From: Gottfriedia endophytica
GTDB lineage: Bacteria > Bacillota > Bacilli > Bacillales > Bacillaceae_G
Assembly: GCF_017814275.1 (NCBI RefSeq)
Contig: NZ_JAGIYQ010000002.1
Span: 124,001 to 188,000, forward strand
Reading direction: 5' to 3'
Length of the DNA stretch: 64,000 nt
Shown: piece after piece, positions 36,633 through 45,987 of the stretch
How positions within the stretch are numbered: position 1 is the first letter of the stretch
How the letters are laid out: each line of letters starts with the position of its first letter
Made by a program: the position numbers and the translations under genes
Notes under the pieces: generated by a model
Told to the model about the DNA's origin: nothing
Databases searched by the model: none
What the model saw: only the letters and a program-made list of their open reading frames with translations

Positions 36633-37265
36633 TTATTCATATTTTACATCTACTATTCTGAAGCCAAGTGATTCTAACTTTTCTAACACTTTATCAGTAC
36701 GATGCTGCTCATCGATTTTAATTAGAATTCTTCTCATTAAGTCATCTTTTGTATCAAATGTTATTAGAGAAATAATGTTTTCATGGTAATGGTGCAACAT
36801 ATCAAACAATTTTGCAAGTTGACCTTCTTTCTCAAGACAAGTCATTAAAATCCGAACACCCTTACGATCTTTTCCCATTGCTTCTTGAAACATTTCAACA
36901 ATGTCAAATCTTGTAACTACACCCAAAAAGTGATTCTGACTATCTACAACTGCAACTGATGGGAAATCTTTTAAGGTATGAATAGTACTTTCAATTAAAT
37001 CATCTTCTTTTACAAAGACAGTTTTTCTAGTGGCAATTTCACCAATTAAAGTACCTTTAATGAAATTATGTTTTCTCATGTCGCTATTAAATGTCTGTTT
37101 GTAGATTTCGAATTGAGAAATCATACCAACATATTTTTCACCATCTAAAACCGGGACACTATCAACTTCGTTTTCTTTTAAAATTTTTAATGCTTCTTCA
37201 ACTGTATTGTGTGCTTGTATACTAATAGTATGATGTTTAATTACCATGCGATTTTTGGCTAACAT
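36633..37265 (-). CDS. CBS-domain-pair protein, AcuB-like
   Basis: 210 residues from the ATG at 37265 (GAGGGA upstream; a GTG five codons earlier overlaps it). Two CBS domains at about 5-60 and 72-125 (VDSVPVLDGEKYVGMISQFE, VAVVDSQNHFLGVVTRFDIV) are followed by an ACT-like C-terminal region (LISLITFDTKDDLMRRILIKI). AcuB of B. subtilis has the same layout. CBS pairs bind adenosine nucleotides; the partner is unknown. No acuA/acuC genes are adjacent, so I give no symbol. Confidence 0.8.
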   Translation of the reverse strand: MLAKNRMVIKHHTISIQAHNTVEEALKILKENEVDSVPVLDGEKYVGMISQFEIYKQTFNSDMRKHNFIKGTLIGEIATRKTVFVKEDDLIESTIHTLKDFPSVAVVDSQNHFLGVVTRFDIVEMFQEAMGKDRKGVRILMTCLEKEGQLAKLFDMLHHYHENIISLITFDTKDDLMRRILIKIDEQHRTDKVLEKLESLGFRIVDVKYE

Positions 37266-37351
37266 GATTGGATCCCTCACTTTTTATAGGTTTATAGTAT
37301 ATTTACTACTTCTCCCACAAAAAAACCTTCTAAATTTTATTAAAAAAATTT

Positions 37352-37945
37352 TTATTTTTTAAGTTCTTGATCCATCGGTATTAATAATTTTTGTCCTGTA
37401 CTTACTTCATATGTATTTAAATGATTTTGCTCTTGAATAACCTTTTCCCCATTACGGGTTTGATAATATTTCATTGCAATGGAATAAAGTGTTTCACCAG
37501 GCCCAACAATATGTATGATTATTTTTTGTTTATTTTGAGTTTCTGAATTTGGTTTAGTATTTTTATTACTGTTCGCATTATTAATTTCCGTTTGTTTCTT
37601 ACTATCATTTTTCACATTCAATTGAGTTTCATTATTTGTTTCAACGATAACTTTTTCAAACTTTTTAGAAGGAACTTTTAACCCATCATTATTCCCAACT
37701 ATTTCACCCGATTTATGATAAATATAATACAAAAATGATCCTGGTAATAAAATAAATAAAACGACTAATAAACGAATTAATGGATATTTCAATTTCCACC
37801 AAGGTCTATTTTTTTCTTCTTTTTCTTTCATACTGACACTTCTTGGCGGTAACTTTAACAAATCTAATTGTTTTTGCTCAACTTCTGAGTACTCAGCATT
37901 TGGTTGAAGCGATTTACGTAGTTTTTTTGCTTGATAATCACTCAT
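37352..37945 (-). CDS. ypbE: LysM-domain membrane protein YpbE
   Basis: 197 residues. A cytoplasmic N-terminus, one membrane segment (about 52-72), a low-complexity Asn/Lys/Thr linker (90-140) and a C-terminal LysM domain (HIVGPGETLYSIAMKYY ... QKLLIPM, 147-193) that should bind peptidoglycan outside the membrane. Type II anchored. It overlaps ypbD by 8 bases, as part of the recS-ypbD-ypbE operon. Confidence 0.88.
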   Translation of the reverse strand: MSDYQAKKLRKSLQPNAEYSEVEQKQLDLLKLPPRSVSMKEKEEKNRPWWKLKYPLIRLLVVLFILLPGSFLYYIYHKSGEIVGNNDGLKVPSKKFEKVIVETNNETQLNVKNDSKKQTEINNANSNKNTKPNSETQNKQKIIIHIVGPGETLYSIAMKYYQTRNGEKVIQEQNHLNTYEVSTGQKLLIPMDQELKK

Positions 37946-38531
37946 TCTTTATCTCATTCCAATCTTGTTTATCATGTTGACTATATTTCAAATATGATCC
38001 TAAAATTGCATCTAATAGAAAGTGACTCAATATTACTACTAGCAAATTTTGCGTTTTAAGAAAGAGATATCCTAATACAAAACTTTCGATTAAGACAACG
38101 AAAAATAAGATAAACTTTTTCAAATACCGAAAATGCACTAGTGTAAATACAATAGTGGAAATCATTATTCCAAATTTGGTTTGAATGACTCCTCTAAATA
38201 ATAGTTCTTCAGACACTGCTATTAATAGACAAAATAGCAAGATTTCACTATAAGAAAGAGAAGAAAAAAACAATTTATTAAATCCCCCATCGTCAAACGA
38301 TTCCTCTGGAAGAACATAATTCAACCCAATATTTAAAATAACTAATAACAATCCCGAACCAAATCCATACACTGCTAATTCTACTACATTCAAGCTAATG
38401 AACTGACTATACATTTTATTGAAACCAATAAAGAAATAGACACTTAACAACGCTACAATCAAAATAATGATTTGTGATAAAAGAACACTCTTTTTCAATT
38501 GGTTTATTGATATATTATTGATATCTTCCAT
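37938..38531 (-). CDS. ypbD: CPBP family intramembrane protease YpbD
   Basis: 197 residues with about five to six membrane segments. The CPBP (CAAX protease/bacteriocin-processing, Abi) motifs are intact: EELLFRGV near residues 107-114, a histidine in VHFRY and another in LSHFLLDAI. These Glu/His residues form the metalloprotease site. Substrates are unknown. It starts directly at the stop of recS (TAAATG), indicating coupling. Confidence 0.88.
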   Translation of the reverse strand: MEDINNISINQLKKSVLLSQIIILIVALLSVYFFIGFNKMYSQFISLNVVELAVYGFGSGLLLVILNIGLNYVLPEESFDDGGFNKLFFSSLSYSEILLFCLLIAVSEELLFRGVIQTKFGIMISTIVFTLVHFRYLKKFILFFVVLIESFVLGYLFLKTQNLLVVILSHFLLDAILGSYLKYSQHDKQDWNEIKNE

Positions 38532-40055
38532 TTATCCACCACCAATACCTAATTTATTTCTAATATCAACTTCCCAATGAAAATTGTATTTTTTAGTAGA
38601 TAAACTATCAATTTTTTTATAATCCTCTATGTTGATTCCACATATATGACAACAGTTTTCGGGTCTTTCTACTAAGTTTTCATTAAATAGTGATAAGTAC
38701 TTAACTCGAAGACAGTCTTCTGAATGTATATAATTTCGCATAAAATTTAAATTTGTTATTTTTATTTTTTGTCTTTTCTTAACCCATTTAATTAAATAAT
38801 CAATTAAGTCGTTGGTAATTTTATGAATGAACAAATTATTATCTACAATCAAACCAAAATCATTCATTTGATTTAATATAAAATGCCATTGCGGTTCTCG
38901 AAATCCAAACGTCATTTTCCAAGCATTACTAATCACATCATCTAATTTAATCGTTTTTTCTTGTTGATGATCTAAGTAAGTAAAGAATGCTCTTATTTGT
39001 TCTTGAGAAGGTAGTTCATCTTCTATTAACGCAAGTGGAAAATCATGATCTTTTTCATTTACTAATAGAATCGCGATACTTGGAAGAGAGTCTCTTCCTG
39101 CACGTCCAATTTCTTGTAAATAATTTTCAATATTCGCCGGGTATTGATAATGAATGACAAAACGAACATTTGGCTTATTGATTCCCATTCCAAATGCACT
39201 TGTACAAATGATTAGATTGATCTGCCCAGCTAAAAATTGTTGTTGGATTAAGATTCTTTGTTCAAGTTCCATGCCACCATGATAATACGCGACATGTTTG
39301 ATTCCTTTCTCAATTAACTGATTAGTTAGTTCTTCACATGTTCTACGTGTACCACAATAGACAATTCCTGGTGATTGTAATATGTCAATATAATTAAAAA
39401 GTTGCTTGAATTTGTCTTTAACAGATTCACAATTGACTATTTTTAGAGCAATATTTTCCCTATTTACCGAATGGATATGTTTTTTGACTTTAGAAAGAGA
39501 AAGTAGATCAATCATTTCTTCGATTACTTCATTTGTGGCTGTAGCTGTTAATGCTAAAACCTGTGGTTTATTCAATTTACGATAAACATCCGATAGCTTT
39601 AAATAATCTGGCCTGAAATCAAATCCCCACTGTGATATACAATGGGCTTCATCTATTACAAATAGAGCAATTTTCATCGTTTGTAATTTCTTCATTAGAG
39701 ACTGATTCTGAAACATTTCAGGTGAAATAAATAAAAATTTATATTGATTTAGATGATTAATTGCCGATAATTTATCTTCAAAACTTCGAAAACTATTTAA
39801 AGCGACAACACGTTTTTCACCAAATTTACGAATTTGATCAACTTGATCTTCCATTAAGGATAATAAAGGTGAAACAACAATTACAATCCCTTCCAAAAAA
39901 TAGGCAGGAAGTTGGTAAAGTAATGATTTCCCACCACCCGTCGGTAACATAGCAACAACATTCTGATTTAATTGAATGTCTTCTATAATTTCTTTTTGGC
40001 CCTTACGAAAAGAAGAATAACCAAATTTATCGAATAGAATCTTTTCTAATTCCAT
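38532..40055 (-). CDS. recS: RecQ-like ATP-dependent DNA helicase RecS
   Basis: 507 residues from the ATG at 40055 (AGGTGA 6 bases upstream, within the end of ypbB). Motif I TGGGKS is at 39-44, DEAH at 135-138, and SAFGMGINKPNVRFVIHY and QEIGRAGRD in the second RecA fold. A C-terminal cluster (CLRVKYLSLF ... CCHICG) supplies cysteines for zinc. No HRDC domain follows, the short form seen in B. subtilis RecS (about 496 aa). It acts in recombination repair. Confidence 0.93.
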   Translation of the reverse strand: MELEKILFDKFGYSSFRKGQKEIIEDIQLNQNVVAMLPTGGGKSLLYQLPAYFLEGIVIVVSPLLSLMEDQVDQIRKFGEKRVVALNSFRSFEDKLSAINHLNQYKFLFISPEMFQNQSLMKKLQTMKIALFVIDEAHCISQWGFDFRPDYLKLSDVYRKLNKPQVLALTATATNEVIEEMIDLLSLSKVKKHIHSVNRENIALKIVNCESVKDKFKQLFNYIDILQSPGIVYCGTRRTCEELTNQLIEKGIKHVAYYHGGMELEQRILIQQQFLAGQINLIICTSAFGMGINKPNVRFVIHYQYPANIENYLQEIGRAGRDSLPSIAILLVNEKDHDFPLALIEDELPSQEQIRAFFTYLDHQQEKTIKLDDVISNAWKMTFGFREPQWHFILNQMNDFGLIVDNNLFIHKITNDLIDYLIKWVKKRQKIKITNLNFMRNYIHSEDCLRVKYLSLFNENLVERPENCCHICGINIEDYKKIDSLSTKKYNFHWEVDIRNKLGIGGG

Positions 40056-40056
40056 C

Positions 40057-41109
40057 TTATTCACCTAATTTCACTAATGCTAATCGAATTTGAAAGTATG
40101 AAACGTCATCATGTAAAGATTCTTTTATTGATCTTAATTTAAGAGTTTTCAAATTTCGACTCGTCTCAATAATCTTATTTAACTCCTCAACTGTAACAAA
40201 TCTTTCAAAGGGAAAGTCTAAATCATAGATTGCAAATTCGACGATATGATCTTCAATAGTACTTTCTTTTAGTCCCCTTCTTTGACTTATTTCTTTAACA
40301 GTTAAACCCTTTTCAAAATATTTTTTGGTTTCTAACGCAGTTTGAGTGCTTGTTTGTTGATTTATTTGTTCTATAAAGATAGATAGCATAGGAAAACTAC
40401 TTTTATTTTTATTAAGAATAGACAAAATAGAGTGCAAAATAGCTTGGAATCTGACATGAACTAACCAATGATCTTCATCTAATTCAAGAGCGATTTGCTG
40501 ACTTGTTAGGCCAAATTCATTAGAACCTGATAATCGTTTCGAAAATAAATTAGCCTCTTCAGTCGGAATTCCTTTTAATAACTTTACCGTCTCTTCAAAG
40601 AACTGTTTAACAATCTCTTCCTTTTTCTTTTTTAGTGAAAGAATTGACGTTTTTACCCAATTAATAATTTGTTGATCTTGTTGAACTGGTTTAAAATAGC
40701 GAATATTTTTGTTCAAATTTGAAACTGTTTGAAAAAAGAGAGAATATCTTTTCCAAAAAAATTCACTTGGTTTTCGATTTTTCAAACCATTTAGATTAGA
40801 AAATGTTGGGAATTTCATTTTCGATTCTTTTAGAAATTGATTCCCTAATTCTGTAACGATATAATAGCCTTTTTGTTCCAATTCTACTAAGTATCCATTT
40901 AATACTAATTCTTGATGAGTAGATTCAAACTGTTCTATTTGGATTAAAGAAAAGATTCCAAAGAACTTATATACATGAAAAAAATGACTATCCTGAATAA
41001 CCTGAGCGCTTTGCTTTCCTTTTAATAAATAGTAAACCGCTTGAGAAGTACGTTCTCCTTTATATTTATAAAATACGTAAAGAATAATATATGATAAATA
41101 ACTATTCAT
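40057..41109 (-). CDS. ypbB: Helix-turn-helix protein YpbB
   Basis: 350 residues, mostly helical. The C-terminal third contains a helix-turn-helix of the helicase-associated type (FEKGLTVKEISQRRGLKESTIEDHIVEFAI). In B. subtilis ypbB lies directly upstream of recS, and here the ypbB stop is 2 bases from the recS start, so the two are likely translated together and may function together. The molecular role is unknown. Confidence 0.87.
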   Translation of the reverse strand: MNSYLSYIILYVFYKYKGERTSQAVYYLLKGKQSAQVIQDSHFFHVYKFFGIFSLIQIEQFESTHQELVLNGYLVELEQKGYYIVTELGNQFLKESKMKFPTFSNLNGLKNRKPSEFFWKRYSLFFQTVSNLNKNIRYFKPVQQDQQIINWVKTSILSLKKKKEEIVKQFFEETVKLLKGIPTEEANLFSKRLSGSNEFGLTSQQIALELDEDHWLVHVRFQAILHSILSILNKNKSSFPMLSIFIEQINQQTSTQTALETKKYFEKGLTVKEISQRRGLKESTIEDHIVEFAIYDLDFPFERFVTVEELNKIIETSRNLKTLKLRSIKESLHDDVSYFQIRLALVKLGE

Positions 41110-41277
41110 CGCTAATTAATTCCCCTTAGGCAAATACTAATTTTCATTATCCATATTATATAGGGTAGCATATAGATAGGATAGGTTAAATAATGCTTTT
41201 TTTATATTTCTCACATATATTTCTCCTAATAATAGTAATAATTTAATAAGGTATTTTAGAAACTTATGACAATTATA

Positions 41278-41306
41278 TTGAAAAGTTTAAGAAACCGTTT
41301 TAAAAT
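41278..41306 (+). promoter_or_regulatory. Sigma-A promoter of fer
   Basis: TTGAAA (41278-41283), 17 bases, TAAAAT (41301-41306). A 7-bp stem CAGATAC...GTATCTG (41311-41334) followed by AATTTTTT lies at the expected +1, so the mRNA would begin with a hairpin. Confidence 0.6.
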
Positions 41307-41336
41307 GTTTACAGATACATATCAATACGTATCTGA

Positions 41337-41618
<282 letters not shown>

Positions 41619-41626
41619 TTAATATT

Positions 41627-41654
41627 AAAGACGGTTGATGATACCGTCTTTTTT
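41627..41654 (+). terminator. Terminator of fer
   Basis: AAAGACGGT-TGATGAT-ACCGTCTTT hairpin followed by a U-run, 9 bases after the stop. Confidence 0.9.
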
Positions 41655-41698
41655 ATTTAGTTTTTATAATCAAATATTTATTTAAACAACTTTAAAAA

Positions 41699-41744
41699 CA
41701 AAAAAATAGCCATAAAGAGTATTCCTCTTTAATGGCTATTTCAT
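41699..41744 (-). terminator. Terminator of ribU
   Basis: AAATAGCCAT...ATGGCTATTT with an inner AAAGAG/CTCTTT stem and a seven-base U-run on the minus strand, 35 bases past the stop. Confidence 0.85.
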
Positions 41745-41776
41745 TTAATTATTAGGCTATTTTCAAGAGCCTTTAA

Positions 41777-42349
41777 TTATTTTGTACCATGCAAATTCAT
41801 TCGATTTTTAATCCACACTTTTAATTTTGGATATAACAAAACAAATAAAAGCATTATAATGATTCCTTTAATCGCATTAAAAGGTAGGATTGCAGTTACA
41901 ATTAATTTATTTGGTAATGTAAAATGCATGAAATATGCATATGCTGGTAAAAAGACAAGGTAATTTAATAAACTTAAGATTATTGCCATTATGATTGTTC
42001 CAGCAATCAATCCGAAAGTTAACCCTTTCATTGATCGATACTTTCTAAAGAAATATGATGCTGGTAAAATATATAAAACACCTGCGATAAAATTAGCTAC
42101 ATCTCCAATTGGTACTCCTGTCATACTTCCATTAATGAAATAATGAAGAACATTTTTGATAAATTCAATAACTACACCTGCCATCGGCCCAAAGATAATA
42201 GCTCCAATCAGTGCAGGAACCTCACTAAAATCAATGGTCAAAAAGTTTGGAAATGCTGGAATTGGAAAATTTAGCATTAATAGTAGATAAGAAATACTAC
42301 TTAGCATAGCCACTACTACCATTTTGTTAATTTTGCTACGTTCTTTCAA
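41777..42349 (-). CDS. ribU: Riboflavin ECF transporter substrate-binding component RibU
   Basis: 190 residues with six hydrophobic segments. The N-terminal MLSSISYLLLMLNFPIPAFPNFLTIDFSEVP and GAIIFGPMAGVVIEFIKN stretches are typical of RibU (FmnP/YpaA). It binds riboflavin and works with the shared EcfA/A'/T module, not encoded in this window. An FMN riboswitch and its terminator lie in the leader, which supports the substrate. Confidence 0.93.
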   Translation of the reverse strand: MKERSKINKMVVVAMLSSISYLLLMLNFPIPAFPNFLTIDFSEVPALIGAIIFGPMAGVVIEFIKNVLHYFINGSMTGVPIGDVANFIAGVLYILPASYFFRKYRSMKGLTFGLIAGTIIMAIILSLLNYLVFLPAYAYFMHFTLPNKLIVTAILPFNAIKGIIIMLLFVLLYPKLKVWIKNRMNLHGTK

Positions 42350-42478
42350 GTTACCTCTCTCCTTTTTCCCGATCTTCCCAAGAAAAATGAAAGGTTCGCT
42401 TATTCAGCTTAGATGCTAAACTTAGTTTTTGACATTATTCAATTGTAGAAATTAGTAATGCAAACATGCTGAAAACAA

Positions 42479-42510
42479 TAAATCCCCTATAAAAAATTAT
42501 AGGGGAGAAA
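42479..42510 (-). terminator. FMN riboswitch expression-platform terminator
   Basis: CCCCTATAA and TTATAGGGG form a 9-bp stem (42484-42505). The minus strand then reads ATTTATTGTTTTC, a moderate U-tract, between the aptamer and ribU. Confidence 0.75.
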
Positions 42511-42568
42511 AATCAGCACGCCAAATAAGCGTTCAAAATGATAATTTTTGAACAATGCGAACCTCCAT

Positions 42569-42697
42569 CTTCTCCCATCCAGACTATACTGTCGGCTCTA
42601 GAATCGCACTAGATCCTGCCCAAAATTCAGGCTCGCGGGCTTATAAGCTTTTGCTTAATTACCGCCGGTGGGGAATTTCGCCCCGCCCCGAAGATAG
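42569..42697 (-). ncRNA. FMN riboswitch (RFN element)
   Basis: The minus strand reads ATCTTCGGGGCGGGG, then CCCCACCGGCGGT, AGCCCGCGAGCC and GGATGGGAGAAGA near its end: the conserved order of the RFN aptamer. It is upstream of ribU, so binding of FMN should favour the downstream terminator and lower riboflavin uptake. Confidence 0.93.
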
Positions 42698-42786
42698 ATC
42701 GAATATTAAATTACAATTAAATATTACAATACTTACTTACTTTTTGTAAATATAAATGTTTTATGTTAGAAATCGGTTACTTTATA

Positions 42787-43010
42787 GGCTGTTATCATAT
42801 ACTTTGTTCCTATTTAAGAATGCGTTAGTTCATTACAACTCCAGGTTGCTCCCTTTCCGTGGGGCGTGAGCTGAGCCTCCTCGTCGCTATCGCTCCTGCG
42901 GGGTCTCAGCCTTGCCGCTATTCCCACAGGAGTCTCGCACCTTCCGCAGTAATCAACTTATGTCTTTAAAATTAAAAATCTCAAAAGCAACAATCTTTTA
43001 GAAAAGAGTC
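42787..43010 (+). repeat. Family A palindromic repeat, copy 12
   Basis: GGCTGTTATCATATAC to GAAAAGAGTC, subfamily I. It begins about 90 bases upstream of the FMN aptamer, so the ribU promoter must lie in the short interval or in the repeat. The rest of this 750-bp gap holds the riboswitch. Confidence 0.85.
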
Positions 43011-43100
43011 TTTTTATTAATTTTAACATTGTAATTCTGAAATTTTTTACTTTTTTGTTTAGATTTATTCAAGAGAAGAAACAATTTAGTTTATAAGTGT

Positions 43101-44006
43101 CTAGTGTATTAATGCAATTAACAAATTTTCTTGACTTATCTTTACAAGTGAAACATCATTGGAATCAAACCCATATAGCAACAATAATATAGTTGTATAG
43201 ATAGCTTTAAATTGTGCAATGTACTTTTCCTCTTCATCAACCTCACCATAAATAGAATAAAACTCATTTCTTGCTTCTTTAGGGATTAAGCTATAAACAA
43301 TTGATAAATCTATAGCACGTTTACCAAGATGTGCATCTCCCCAGTCAATAATTCCAGCTAATTTATTTTCTTCATTCAAGATCATATTTCGATAATGTAA
43401 ATCTCCGTGAACTAAAACATCTTTACTTTGGAGATTAATATATTTTATTTCATTAATATATTGTTCTAAAAGGTCTTTATGTTGAAAAAGATTATGTTCG
43501 AAGACTTTCACCAGATTTTTTCTTAATTTAGGTACTCGATAAGATAAATCTAAACGTCTTATGTGGTCTCTGGGAATTCCTATTTCTTCCATCTTTTTAA
43601 CCGAAATTGAATGAAGCTTTTTCAAGAAGTTTGCAAGAGGCTCAGCCATTTCTATTCTTTCAATTTTAGATAGTTCACTAGGGACTTTACCTTTTATAAA
43701 AGAATAACCGATAAACGGCCAATTAAATTTTTCAGTAGGTTCACCCAAAAATAAGGGGATTGTCGTAGAAATAGGTAAATCAGATCCAACAACCAACAAT
43801 AAGTTCTTTTCTTTTTCCAGTAATTGAGCTGCTACTTCTCTTCTTGGAAAACGAAATAAATACTTTTCTTCTAGACTAAAAATCGTATTATCAAATCCTT
43901 GCCCAATTTTCTTAATTTGAAATTGGCATAAATTAGGAAACTGATCACAAATTATAATTCTTGCATTTTTTTCATTTATTTCAACTTCTGGTTCCCAGAC
44001 ATTCAC
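43101..44006 (-). CDS. Aminoglycoside/macrolide-phosphotransferase-like kinase (APH family)
   Basis: 301 residues from a GTG at 44006. It has an APH kinase fold: the catalytic loop HGDLHYRNMIL and the metal motif IIDWGDAHLG are complete, and the N-terminal lobe has IKKIGQGFDNTIF and FRFPRR. The family covers antibiotic kinases and kinases of small metabolites; substrate cannot be assigned and resistance should not be assumed. It is not in the B. subtilis gene order, flanked by a repeat on one side. The ribosome site GGAG is about 12 bases from the GTG, so the start is uncertain. Confidence 0.82.
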   Translation of the reverse strand: MNVWEPEVEINEKNARIIICDQFPNLCQFQIKKIGQGFDNTIFSLEEKYLFRFPRREVAAQLLEKEKNLLLVVGSDLPISTTIPLFLGEPTEKFNWPFIGYSFIKGKVPSELSKIERIEMAEPLANFLKKLHSISVKKMEEIGIPRDHIRRLDLSYRVPKLRKNLVKVFEHNLFQHKDLLEQYINEIKYINLQSKDVLVHGDLHYRNMILNEENKLAGIIDWGDAHLGKRAIDLSIVYSLIPKEARNEFYSIYGEVDEEEKYIAQFKAIYTTILLLLYGFDSNDVSLVKISQENLLIALIH

Positions 44007-44039
44007 CTAAAATAACCACTCCTTCTTTAAATTACATAC

Positions 44040-44114
44040 AAAATAGGACTATCACCATATTAGAAAAAGTAGATTTTAAAACTCTTCTTTATTCTAAATA
44101 GCTAGTCCTATTTT
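44040..44114 (-). terminator. Long inverted repeat downstream of the response regulator
   Basis: AAATAGGACTA (44041-44051) and TAGTCCTATTT (44103-44113) are perfect 11-base arms around a 51-base AT-rich interval. Probably a terminator between two co-directional genes. Confidence 0.5.
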
Positions 44115-44145
44115 GATTCGTTCTTCGTAATTCTTACCCATACTA

Positions 44146-44856
44146 TTAATTAGTATGCTGTAGTTGTGCAGAATGGGATTCTAATTGTAGTTTATATCCA
44201 ATTCCCCACACGGTTTTGATTGACATGTTCATTTCATAAAGCTTTAGCTTTTTTCGCAATCGATTCAAATGAGTATCTACCATTCGATCATCATCAACAT
44301 GCTCATAGCTCCATACAACTTTAACAAGTTCCGAACGTGTAACAACAACATCTTGCCTCTTTACAAGTAACCATAATATAGCAAATTCTTTTCTAGTAAA
44401 GCTTAGTTCCCTTTGATTGTAATGAATTTTATAGGTTAATTTATTCATTACTAAATCTCCAAATTGAATGACATCTTCTTCTTTTTGTATATTAACAATA
44501 TGGTGTTGAAGATGGACCTGAATTTTACAATTAAGAACTAATAGACTGATCGATGCTTTTATTACATCATCTGCACCCGCTTGATAATATTTCACTATGT
44601 CATCCTCTTGTAAATCATTTGAAAGGATGAATAAAATTGCCTTAGTACTTTCTCTCAGTTGTTTACATAATTCAACACTATCAACATTTTGTAATGAGCT
44701 ACTAAGTAGAATCACGTTTGGCTTCCAATCAATCGATTTCACTAAACCTTGTAAACCATTCGAACAACTATGTACATCAAATTCATTGCTAAAAGTAGGA
44801 TTCATTTTGGTACATAGTTCCAAGTCTTCATGAATTATTAGCATTCGTTTTTCCAC
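44146..44856 (-). CDS. OmpR-type response regulator with atypical receiver domain
   Basis: 236 residues from a GTG at 44856 (GGAGGAG 6 bases upstream). The receiver domain (1-115) lacks the usual residues: the acidic pair is His9-Glu10, and the phospho-acceptor position in NVILLSSSLQNVDS is Ser52 instead of Asp. GADDVIKAS also lacks the usual TKP. The C-terminal OmpR winged helix (about 130-230) is intact (FTRKEFAILWLLVKR, MVDTHLNRLRKKLK, TVWGIGYKL). No histidine kinase is adjacent. It probably binds DNA without phosphorylation; targets unknown, with the opp operon as the nearest neighbour upstream. Confidence 0.83.
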   Translation of the reverse strand: MEKRMLIIHEDLELCTKMNPTFSNEFDVHSCSNGLQGLVKSIDWKPNVILLSSSLQNVDSVELCKQLRESTKAILFILSNDLQEDDIVKYYQAGADDVIKASISLLVLNCKIQVHLQHHIVNIQKEEDVIQFGDLVMNKLTYKIHYNQRELSFTRKEFAILWLLVKRQDVVVTRSELVKVVWSYEHVDDDRMVDTHLNRLRKKLKLYEMNMSIKTVWGIGYKLQLESHSAQLQHTN

Positions 44857-44950
44857 TTAGTACTCCTCCGTCAATACGAAAGATCATATTTAATAAAATT
44901 TTAACATATAACCTTTTCTAATTGATATACTTTTATTAATATTCAGTAAA

Positions 44951-45985
44951 TTAATTCAATGGATAATGACATGCTACGTACGTTCCATCATTTGCAGGTG
45001 TAAATATAGGTTCAACTTCTTTACATTTTGGCTGAACATAAGGACATCTTGTATGGAAACGACATCCACTAGGTGGATTTATCGGACTAGGAACGTCACC
45101 TTCTAAAATTATTTTCTCTTTATTTCGTAATCTAGGATTTGGTATTGGATTTGCTGAAATTAGCGCTTGTGTGTAAGGATGCTTCGGTTTTTCAAATATT
45201 GTATCAGAATCTGCAAGTTCTACTAACTTTCCTAAATACATTACCCCTACTCGATTACTAATATGACGAACAATGTTCAATCCATGAGAAATGAAGAGAT
45301 AGGTTAAGTCGAATTCTTTTTGCAAATCTTCTAATAAGTTTACAACTTGTGACTGAATTGACACATCTAGTGCCGAAACAGGTTCATCAAGTACAATTAA
45401 TTTTGGGTTAAGAGCCAATGCTCTGGCAATTCCAATCCTTTGTCGTTGACCTCCACTAAACTCATGTGGATATCTTCTCATATGGAATGTACTTAAACCA
45501 ACTAATTCCAGTAATTCCTTAACTCTTCTTTCACGCTCTTTCTTATCTGACATTCCATGAATCTTTAATACACGAGCAATTGTTTCACCAACACTTAAAC
45601 GTGGGTTAAGTGAAGAGAATGGGTCTTGGAAAATTAATTGCATATCTCGTCTTTTTTCACGAAGTTCAGATGATGAAAGACTAAACAAATCGATTCCATC
45701 GAATTCTACTGTTCCACTAGTAGCATCTAATAAACGAAGTAACATTCTTCCGGTAGTTGATTTTCCACAGCCACTTTCCCCAACTAGTCCTAATGTTTCA
45801 CCTTTGTAAAGATCGAAGGTAACACCGTCAACTGCTTTTACAACTGCCTGAGTCCTACCTAAAAGTCCACCTTTTATCGGGAAATGCATTTTTACATCAT
45901 TTACTTTTAATAATACTTCTTGATTGATTTCTTTAAATTTTTCTTCATCAATATTTGTGATTTTTTCTAATGATCCATTTACCAT
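44951..45985 (-). CDS. oppF: Oligopeptide ABC transporter, ATP-binding protein OppF
   Basis: 344 residues from the ATG at 45985 (GGGAG upstream). Walker [10 protein letters not shown], signature [15 protein letters not shown] and Walker [13 protein letters not shown] are intact; the C-terminal oligopeptide extension has [14 protein letters not shown], the cysteine cluster of OppD/F-type ATPases. It energises peptide import with OppD. Last gene of oppABCDF; starts just after the oppD stop. Confidence 0.93.
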   Translation of the reverse strand: MVNGSLEKITNIDEEKFKEINQEVLLKVNDVKMHFPIKGGLLGRTQAVVKAVDGVTFDLYKGETLGLVGESGCGKSTTGRMLLRLLDATSGTVEFDGIDLFSLSSSELREKRRDMQLIFQDPFSSLNPRLSVGETIARVLKIHGMSDKKERERRVKELLELVGLSTFHMRRYPHEFSGGQRQRIGIARALALNPKLIVLDEPVSALDVSIQSQVVNLLEDLQKEFDLTYLFISHGLNIVRHISNRVGVMYLGKLVELADSDTIFEKPKHPYTQALISANPIPNPRLRNKEKIILEGDVPSPINPPSGCRFHTRCPYVQPKCKEVEPIFTPANDGTYVACHYPLN

Positions 45986-45987
45986 CT

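Noticed and set aside
42555-42749. 64-codon plus-strand frame
   Set aside because: Antisense to the FMN riboswitch aptamer.
43101-44006. Calling the APH-fold gene an antibiotic resistance gene
   Set aside because: The catalytic motifs are shared by many small-molecule kinases, and nothing in the sequence or context indicates an antibiotic substrate.
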